DNA of 50,543 nucleotides from Gemmatimonadota bacterium (GTDB lineage Bacteria > Gemmatimonadota > Gemmatimonadetes > Gemmatimonadales > Gemmatimonadaceae). The DNA lies in contig JANYHJ010000207.1 in the NCBI GenBank assembly GCA_025359135.1, positions 1 through 50,543 of the forward strand, read 5' to 3'. Under the pieces are notes generated by a model. It saw only the letters and a list, made by a program, of their open reading frames with translations. It was not told where the DNA came from and searched no databases. Positions 45,062 through 50,543 of this stretch are shown in pieces (positions within the stretch are counted from its first letter, which is position 1; each line of letters opens with the position of its first letter). The position numbers and the translations under genes were made by a program.

Positions 45062-46389
45062 GCGTGGCCAGAGCGCACGCGATGCACGCGCACGGCCGCG
45101 ACGCGCCGTGCGTCCATCGCCACGACCTCGAGCTCGCCGCCGGGCATCGGCACCCGGTCGCCCACGCGTGGCAGCCGCCCGAGCGTCGAGAAGGTGTAGC
45201 CGCCCACCGTCGTCCACTCGCCCTCGGGAATCGCCAGCCGGTGGTCGCTGCGCGCGTCCACGAGCGAGAGCGATCCCGCGAGTTCGAGCACGCCATCGAG
45301 CTCGAGCGACTCGCGCGTGGCGGCATCGTACTCGTCGGCAATGTCGCCCACGACCTCCTCCACCAGGTCTTCCATGGTCACGATCCCCGCCGTGCCGCCG
45401 TATTCGTCGAGCACCACGGCCAGGTGCGCACGCGTGCGGCGCAGGTCATCGAGCACGCGCTCGGCCTGGCGCGTCTCGGGAATGAGCAGCGGCGGACGCA
45501 TCATCGCCTCGAGCGAGAACGGCGTCTCGCCGTCGCGCAGGAAGAGGTCCTTCGCGAGCAGCACCCCGACCACGTCGTCGAGCGTCCCCTGATAGACCGG
45601 GTAGCGCGAGTACCGCTCGCGTCGCACCAGCGCCCAGACCTCGTCTTCCGACGCATCGAGCGGGATGCCGACCACGTCGGTGCGTGGTCGCATCACGTCG
45701 CGCGCCTTCTTTTCGTGGAAGTCGAAGACGCCGGCCAGCATCGCGCTGTCGCTCTCGTCGAGCGTGCCCTGCGCGCGCGCCTGCATCACGATCAGCCGCA
45801 GTTCCTCGCTCGAGTGCACGTGCTGCATGCCGTGCGTGTCGCGCACGCCGGCGAGGCGCAGGATGCCGGCCGACGACTGCCCGATGAGCCAGACCACCGG
45901 CGCGGTCAGCTTGCTGAAGACGATGAGCGGTGCGGCCATCCAGCGCGCGAGCGACTCCGGCGCCCGCAGCGCGAGCGACTTGGGGATCAGCTCCCCGAGC
46001 ACCATGTGCAGGTAGGTGATCACCGTGAACCCCGTGATCACCGCCGCCGTCGAGTGGACCACCCCCGCGCCCGCTTCGATGCCGATTCGCCGCAGCGAGC
46101 CGTCGATGAGCGTGGCCACCGCCGGTTCGCCGATCCAGCCCAACGCGAGCGAGGCGAGGGTGATGCCAAGCTGCGTGCCCGCGATCGTGCGGTCGAGGTC
46201 TGACAGCACGCCCTGCGCGAGGCGGGCGCGGCGGTCGCCGGCGTCGGCCATCTGCTGCAACCGGCTGCGCCGCGCGCTCACGAACGCGAACTCCGCGGCG
46301 ACAAAGAAGCCGTTCGCCAGCACGAGCAGCAACGTCAGCCCGAGCCGGAGCCACGAACTGTCCGACCCTGTTGTCGCCTCGAGCGCCAC
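45058..46389 (-). CDS. CNNM/CorC-type membrane protein (hemolysin family)
   Basis: A 443-residue protein with an N-terminal DUF21/CNNM membrane domain (about 15-190, with FFVAAEFAFVSARRSRL and LGELIPKSLALR), two CBS domains (MRPRTDVVGIPLDASEDEV and DDLRRTRAHLAVVLDEYGG, then TMEDLVEEVVGDI), and a CorC_HlyC domain at the end. Such proteins export or sense Mg2+ and other divalent ions. GTG 46389 has AAGGA nine bases upstream. It is divergent from the histidine kinase gene. Confidence 0.92.
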   Translation of the reverse strand: MALEATTGSDSSWLRLGLTLLLVLANGFFVAAEFAFVSARRSRLQQMADAGDRRARLAQGVLSDLDRTIAGTQLGITLASLALGWIGEPAVATLIDGSLRRIGIEAGAGVVHSTAAVITGFTVITYLHMVLGELIPKSLALRAPESLARWMAAPLIVFSKLTAPVVWLIGQSSAGILRLAGVRDTHGMQHVHSSEELRLIVMQARAQGTLDESDSAMLAGVFDFHEKKARDVMRPRTDVVGIPLDASEDEVWALVRRERYSRYPVYQGTLDDVVGVLLAKDLFLRDGETPFSLEAMMRPPLLIPETRQAERVLDDLRRTRAHLAVVLDEYGGTAGIVTMEDLVEEVVGDIADEYDAATRESLELDGVLELAGSLSLVDARSDHRLAIPEGEWTTVGGYTFSTLGRLPRVGDRVPMPGGELEVVAMDARRVAAVRVHRVRSGHA

Positions 46390-46486
46390 GTGCCTGTGTC
46401 CTTGGGAGCGTACGCGCCGAAATATAGGGCATGCCCGCGCATTCCACGGTTGCCCCCGGCGGCGCCCTCCCGGCATCTTGCCCACG

Positions 46487-48208
46487 GTGACACTCCCCAC
46501 GCCCGAGCCACCCGAGGCGCGCCCGAACGCGCTGACGCCGCGCGACCTGGATCCGGCGCCGCTCGCGCTCCGCGATCCGCGCACGATCGTGCGCTGGGTC
46601 TACGTCGGCCGCCTCACGCTCGCGTTCGCGATCTTCCTCGCGGCCGTGCTGGCGTGGCTGCGCGCGTCATCGACGAACACGCTCATCGCATCGCTCGCCT
46701 TCGCCGGCGCGATGGTGTTCACCGTCGCCTCGGCGATCTGGTCGGAGATCTGGGAACGCCCGCTCGGGCGCACCTTCCTCTACCTCCAGAGCGTGGTCGA
46801 CCTGCTCCTGGTCACTGCGGTCGTGCACGTCACCGGTGGCCCGACGTCGACCTTCACCGGCATCTACGTACTGGTGATCGCGGTGGCGGCGCTGCAGCTC
46901 CCCACCGGCGGCGGGTTCCTCATCGCCGTGCTCGGCAACGTGCTCTACGTCGCCGACTCGCTGGGCCAGGTCGAGACGCTGGGCGACCGCGCCCTGTGGC
47001 TGCAACTCTTCGTCTTCGCCGTCGTGGCGGTCGGGTCCGCGCTGATTGCCGAACGGCTGCGTCGTGCAGGTTCGGGCTCCGAACGGCTCGCGGCGGAACT
47101 CGTGCAGGTGCGCCTCCAGGCGGAGGACATCCTGCGCGCCATCGAGAGTGGCATCCTCACCATCGATCGCGACGGGCATCTGCTCTACGCCAACCCGGCC
47201 GCGAGCCGCCTCCTCGGCGTCAACCTCGAGCCGCATATCGGCCGCGCCGTGCTGCCCGTGTTGTTCAATCGCGCTCCGGCGCTCGCGGCGGCACTCGAGC
47301 GCACGGCGCGTGACCGGGTGCGGGTCTCGCGCGCGGAAGGCGCCATCAGCCACGACGGCCTCGCGCATCCGGTGGGCGTGACCACGACCTTCGCGGGCGG
47401 CGACGATCCGGAAGTGCAGTTCTCCGCCACCGCGATCTTCCAGGATATCTCCGACCAGAAGCGCATGGAGCAGTTGCAGGTGCGCGCGCAGCGGCTCGAG
47501 GCCGTCACCGCGCTCGGCGCTTCGCTCGCGCACGAGATCAAGAATCCGCTCGCGGTCATCCGCAGCGCCGTCGAGCAGCTGGCTCGGCGCAGCGCCGCCG
47601 ACGCCGACGAGCGCACCCTGGCGGGGCTGATCACGCGCGAGACCGATCGCGTCTCGCGCATCCTCTCCGAGTTCCTCGACTTCACGCGCGTGCGCGCGGC
47701 GCGCTTCACGCACCTCGATGCCGTGGCGGTCGCGCGCAACGCCGGCGAACTCGCCGCAGGCCACCCCGAACGCGCCGAAGGGGTGAGTGTCGTCGTGTCG
47801 GCGCCCGACGAGCCCCTCTTCATGGATGGGGACGAGGACCTGCTGCATCGGGCCGTGTTCAACTTGAGCCTCAACGCCGTGCAGGCGTCGCCACCGGGTG
47901 CCGTGGTGCGCGTCGACGTCGAGCGCGCGAGCGCGCTGCTGCCGCCCGGGTTGCCGCTCAAGGGCGCGCATGTGTGCATCCGCGTCTCCGACAACGGAGC
48001 CGGCCTGCCCGAAAGCGTTCGCGCGCGGCTCTTCGAGCCGTTCCAGACCACGCGCGCGAGTGGCACCGGGCTCGGCCTGCCCATGGTGCATCGCGCCGTC
48101 GAGTCGCATCAGGGCCTCGTGCTCGTCGACAGCGACACCACCGGCACGCGCTTCACCCTCTATCTTCCCGTGGCGCAGCGTGACCGCGACGCCCTACTCG
48201 AGCGATGA
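46487..48208 (+). CDS. pilS: PilS-like membrane sensor histidine kinase
   Basis: A 573-residue kinase. About six membrane helices occupy residues 35-180, the layout of PilS. A PAS domain follows (about 205-330: ILRAIESGILTIDRDGHLLY), then the H box ASLAHEIKNPLAVIRSAVEQ with phospho-acceptor His349, the N box NLSLNAVQAS, G1 VSDNGAGLP and G2 GTGLGLPMVHR. In type IV pilus systems PilS senses pilin in the membrane and sets PilR activity. The start is GTG 46487. It overlaps the regulator gene by four bases. The pilS name rests mainly on the nearby pilin gene. Confidence 0.85.
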   Translation: MTLPTPEPPEARPNALTPRDLDPAPLALRDPRTIVRWVYVGRLTLAFAIFLAAVLAWLRASSTNTLIASLAFAGAMVFTVASAIWSEIWERPLGRTFLYLQSVVDLLLVTAVVHVTGGPTSTFTGIYVLVIAVAALQLPTGGGFLIAVLGNVLYVADSLGQVETLGDRALWLQLFVFAVVAVGSALIAERLRRAGSGSERLAAELVQVRLQAEDILRAIESGILTIDRDGHLLYANPAASRLLGVNLEPHIGRAVLPVLFNRAPALAAALERTARDRVRVSRAEGAISHDGLAHPVGVTTTFAGGDDPEVQFSATAIFQDISDQKRMEQLQVRAQRLEAVTALGASLAHEIKNPLAVIRSAVEQLARRSAADADERTLAGLITRETDRVSRILSEFLDFTRVRAARFTHLDAVAVARNAGELAAGHPERAEGVSVVVSAPDEPLFMDGDEDLLHRAVFNLSLNAVQASPPGAVVRVDVERASALLPPGLPLKGAHVCIRVSDNGAGLPESVRARLFEPFQTTRASGTGLGLPMVHRAVESHQGLVLVDSDTTGTRFTLYLPVAQRDRDALLER

Positions 48209-49581
48209 GCCCCAGCCCCGCTTCCAGCCGACGTCCCTCGATCCTCATCGTCGATGATGAGGCCGGTATCCTCGACTCCCTGCGCATCCTGCTCAAGGGC
48301 GAGGGCTTCGAGCCCCGCGTGGCACTGGGCGGCAAGGCGGGCCTCAAGGAGCTCGAGACCGAGCTACCGGATCTGGTGCTGAGCGACATCCGCATGCCGC
48401 TCGTGACCGGGGTCGAGATCCTCGCGCGTGCGCGCGCGATGGACGCGGAGATGCCCGTCGTGCTCATGACGGCCGAGGCCGACCTGCAGAGCGCCATTCG
48501 CGCGGTCAACGAAGGCGCCTTCCACTACATCCAGAAGCCGTTTCGCAACGACGAGATGCTGACGATTCTCCGTCGTGCGGTGGAGCACCGCCAGTTGCGG
48601 GCGGAGAACCGGGTGTTGCGGCAGCAGGTGGCGCGTTCCGGCGGCGCCATGCGTCCCACGGGCAACAGCAAGGGGTGGCTCGACGTCCTGCGCATCGCCG
48701 AAACCGTCGCGCCCACCGAAGCCACGGTGCTCATCACCGGTGAGTCGGGCACGGGCAAGGAAGTGATCGCGCGCTACATCCATTCGCTCTCGCAGCGGCA
48801 GGACTCGCCCTTCCAGTCGATCAATTGCGGCGCGCTGCCCGAGGGACTCCTGGAAAGCGAGCTCTTCGGTCACGTGAAGGGCTCGTTCACCGGCGCGGTG
48901 AAGGACAAGGCAGGCCTCTTCACCGCCGCGAGCGGCGGCTCGTTCTTCCTCGACGAAATCGGCGAGACGACCCCCGCCACGCAGGTCAAGCTGCTGCGCG
49001 TGCTGCAGCACCGCGAAGTTATTCCCGTCGGCGCCACCGAGGCCGAGCCGATCGACGTGCGCCTCATCGCCGCCACCAATCGCGACCTCGAGGTCGAGAT
49101 GCAGCAGGGGCGCTTTCGCAGCGACCTGTTCTATCGCCTCAATGTCATCGCCGTCTACTTGCCGCCGCTCCGGCAGCGCACCGACGACATCATGCCGCTC
49201 GCCGACACCGAATTGGCGCGACTCGCTGCCGACCGCAACGAGCCGGCCAAGACCCTGTCCAGCGCCACGCGCGAAGCCATCGAGAGTTATTCATGGCCTG
49301 GCAACGTACGCGAGCTCTTCCATGCGCTCGAACGTGCCGTGCTGATGTCGCCCTCTTCCGTCGTCGAGCCGTCGGCGCTCCCCTCGCGCGTCACCGAGCG
49401 CCGTAGCGAGCCGCTCGTCTCGCCGGACACGCCGCCCAACCCGACCCTCGAGACGATCGAGAAGGCCTACATCCTCTGGGTCCTCTCGAGCGAAGGCGGA
49501 AACAAGACCCGCGCGGCGGAGATGCTCGGCATCGACCCCTCGACGCTCCACCGGAAGCTGGCCCGATACGGGGTGAACTGA
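48205..49581 (+). CDS. pilR: PilR-like sigma-54-dependent response regulator
   Basis: A 458-residue NtrC-family activator. The receiver domain (1-125) has Asp17/Asp18 and the phospho-acceptor Asp61 (VLSDIRMP). The AAA+ domain has Walker A GESGTGKE at 179-186, the sigma-54 contact loop as GSFTGA at 226-231 (usual form GAFTGA) and Walker B SFFLDEIG. The C-terminal Fis-type helix-turn-helix is NKTRAAEMLGIDPSTLHRKL. A sigma-54 promoter match lies 145 bases downstream, directly before pilA, which supports the PilR assignment. Confidence 0.9.
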   Translation: MSPSPASSRRPSILIVDDEAGILDSLRILLKGEGFEPRVALGGKAGLKELETELPDLVLSDIRMPLVTGVEILARARAMDAEMPVVLMTAEADLQSAIRAVNEGAFHYIQKPFRNDEMLTILRRAVEHRQLRAENRVLRQQVARSGGAMRPTGNSKGWLDVLRIAETVAPTEATVLITGESGTGKEVIARYIHSLSQRQDSPFQSINCGALPEGLLESELFGHVKGSFTGAVKDKAGLFTAASGGSFFLDEIGETTPATQVKLLRVLQHREVIPVGATEAEPIDVRLIAATNRDLEVEMQQGRFRSDLFYRLNVIAVYLPPLRQRTDDIMPLADTELARLAADRNEPAKTLSSATREAIESYSWPGNVRELFHALERAVLMSPSSVVEPSALPSRVTERRSEPLVSPDTPPNPTLETIEKAYILWVLSSEGGNKTRAAEMLGIDPSTLHRKLARYGVN

Positions 49582-49692
49582 CCCGGATTTTCGGCCTTTG
49601 TACGGGTTTCCGGTCTCGCATCGTGCAAGGTCTAGGCGCAATCCGCCCCCGGAAACTGGGCAGCGCTGTCTGGCCTGCCGATGCTAGGTCGT

Positions 49693-49708
49693 TGTGACCA
49701 TGTGACTT
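49693..49708 (+). promoter_or_regulatory. Tandem TGTGACNN repeat, possible PilR site
   Basis: TGTGAC occurs at 49693-49698 and 49701-49706, an eight-base period, 20 bases upstream of the -24 element of the pilA promoter. This could be an activator site, although it is closer to the promoter than most sigma-54 enhancer sites. Weak candidate. Confidence 0.35.
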
Positions 49709-49725
49709 GGCCAAAAATCGCTCGT

Positions 49726-49742
49726 CTGGTGCAAGCATTGCT
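49726..49742 (+). promoter_or_regulatory. Sigma-54 (RpoN) promoter for pilA
   Basis: CTGGTGCAAGCATTGCT fits YTGGYRYRNNNNTTGCW at every defined position: GG of the -24 element at 49728-49729 and GC of the -12 element at 49740-49741. The predicted start is near 49753, leaving a leader of about 53 bases with GGAG (49793-49796) nine bases before the pilA ATG. The neighbouring pilR-like activator uses sigma-54. Confidence 0.85.
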
Positions 49743-49805
49743 CTAGATGCCCCTGCCGGCTCTGCCCGGCTCGCCAACCTCTTCAACTCTCCGGAGTGAG
49801 TCGTC

Positions 49806-50225
49806 ATGCAGACCGTCAAGAAGGGCTTCACGCTCATCGAACTTCTGATCGTTGTCGTCATCATCGGCATTCTGGCCGCGATCGCGATTCCGAAGTTCGC
49901 GAACACCAAGGAAAAGGCCTACATCTCGGCCATGAAGTCGGATCTCCGCAACCTGGCCACGGCCCAGGAGACCTACTTCGGTGACTACCAGACCTACGCC
50001 GCAGCCAGCGCGGCTGGTCTCTTCGCCAAGGGCGGCGCGAACATCTGGAAGTCGTCGACGGGCGTGAACATCGTCGCCGGCGGCACGGCCGGCACCACGA
50101 ACGGCTGGAACGCGCAGGTGTCGCGCGCCGGCACGACGCAGACCTGCTCGATCTACGTGGGCGCCGGCGGTACGGGCGTCTTCGTCGGCTCGGGTCAGGC
50201 GGAAGGCGAGCCGACCTGCTACTAA
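49806..50225 (+). CDS. pilA: Type IV pilin PilA
   Basis: A 139-residue prepilin, the main building block of a type IV pilus. The leader MQTVKKG is cut by PilD before Phe; the mature protein starts [20 protein letters not shown] with the conserved Glu5. The helix continues through [18 protein letters not shown], and the globular part is short with a C-terminal disulfide candidate (TCSIYVG and PTCY). The preceding sigma-54 promoter and pilSR genes imply PilR-dependent expression. A second, closely related gene begins 164 bases downstream. Confidence 0.95.
   Translation: MQTVKKGFTLIELLIVVVIIGILAAIAIPKFANTKEKAYISAMKSDLRNLATAQETYFGDYQTYAAASAAGLFAKGGANIWKSSTGVNIVAGGTAGTTNGWNAQVSRAGTTQTCSIYVGAGGTGVFVGSGQAEGEPTCY
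49823..49956 (+). repeat. 134-bp exact direct repeat, copy 1 (in pilA)
   Basis: Identical at every base to 50410-50543 (offset 587), covering the cleavage-site Gly codon, the Phe-start helix and on to the Leu-Ala region. The match may go on beyond the window edge. Confidence 0.95.
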
Positions 50226-50239
50226 GCCCTCGGGCTTCC

Positions 50240-50273
50240 AGACCGGTCGGGTCGACGCTGGCTCGACCGGTCT
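50240..50273 (+). terminator. Hairpin between the two pilin genes
   Basis: AGACCGGTCG (50240-50249) and its exact complement (50264-50273) form a ten-base stem with a 14-base loop, 14 bases past the pilA stop, followed by TCTCT. It can end or attenuate the first pilin transcript or protect its 3' end. Confidence 0.7.
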
Positions 50274-50389
50274 TCTCTACCTGCCAGTTTGAATGTGTGC
50301 ACGACGACATCGACGTGGTCGCACTTCACCATCGTGATCGAATGACGGAAACCGGCAGCTCTCGTTCCCTTCGCAGGAGTGGTATCAAC

Positions 50390-50543
50390 ATGACGCAGTC
50401 CAAGCGCTCGGGCTTCACGCTCATCGAACTTCTGATCGTTGTCGTCATCATCGGCATTCTGGCCGCGATCGCGATTCCGAAGTTCGCGAACACCAAGGAA
50501 AAGGCCTACATCTCGGCCATGAAGTCGGATCTCCGCAACCTGG
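50390..50543 (+). CDS. Second type IV pilin, 3' cut by window edge
   Basis: Starts at ATG 50390 with AGGAG ten bases upstream. The leader MTQSKRSG differs from that of PilA, but from the cleavage site onward the 45 visible residues are identical to PilA, starting [20 protein letters not shown]. The window ends within the N-terminal helix, so the globular part, where pilins differ, is not visible. No sigma-54 promoter match is seen in the 116 bases between the hairpin and this start. Confidence 0.93.
   Translation, partial: MTQSKRSGFTLIELLIVVVIIGILAAIAIPKFANTKEKAYISAMKSDLRNL
50410..50543 (+). repeat. 134-bp exact direct repeat, copy 2 (in second pilin)
   Basis: Exact copy of 49823-49956. The bases just before the repeat (leader codons) differ, so identity begins sharply at the end of the leader. 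Confidence 0.95.

Overview
The window is a very GC-rich stretch of bacterial chromosome with tightly packed genes, many of them overlapping by 4 bases (ATGA/GTGA junctions). Several traits point to a member of the Gemmatimonadota, but this is inference from family content, not a database match. They are a type IV pilin with the segment [19 protein letters not shown], many large secreted beta-propeller, Ig-like and metalloprotease proteins, and a sigma-54 pilSR-pilA module. I see no rRNA, tRNA, CRISPR array, insertion sequence or phage gene, and no gene-free stretch longer than about 300 bases.

Left end (1-6.9 kb): a formate dehydrogenase operon. fdhA carries an in-frame TGA at 436-438 that reads as selenocysteine, followed by a SECIS-like hairpin. 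The N-terminal Mo-domain 4Fe-4S module normally found at the start of FdhA lies instead at the C-terminus of a separate ferredoxin-like subunit two genes downstream. Between them is a fused NuoE-NuoF (NADH-side) subunit. fdhD follows, and an FMN-dependent 2-hydroxy-acid dehydrogenase overlaps its end. Together the genes predict a soluble NAD(P)-linked selenoenzyme.

7-12.1 kb: a small membrane protein, an ArsR repressor/SRPBCC pair with a repeated GTAAG/CTTAC operator, a 1078-residue secreted BNR (sortilin-like) propeller and an internally shortened DinB protein. 12.2-18.2 kb: one 2006-residue surface lipoprotein-like protein with Big_1-like domains and five ~240-residue repeats. infA is divergent from it.

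18.6-22.7 kb (minus strand): an alcohol dehydrogenase, RraA, an unrecognised protein, an MFS exporter and a DUF1801-like protein. 22.8-31.1 kb (plus strand): an M3 oligopeptidase with PnuC, a CPBP protease, a phosphodiesterase-like protein, and a glycosyltransferase/deacetylase/glycosyltransferase/esterase cassette that looks like envelope glycoconjugate synthesis.

31.2-39.3 kb (minus strand): two small membrane proteins, then a translationally coupled operon. It encodes two tandem Ig-LVIVD propeller paralogues, a YVTN propeller with a Met/His-rich insert, a CPXCG protein and an Hsp15-like S4 protein, followed by a PepSY membrane protein. 39.4-46.4 kb: a membrane diguanylate cyclase, a secreted metzincin-type protease, a lipoprotein, a TPR membrane protein, ArfB and a CNNM/CorC protein.

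Right end (46.5-50.5 kb): a PilS/PilR-like two-component system, a strong sigma-54 promoter match, pilA, a hairpin terminator, and the start of a second pilin whose visible conserved region is identical in DNA to the first. The window edge cuts this second gene.
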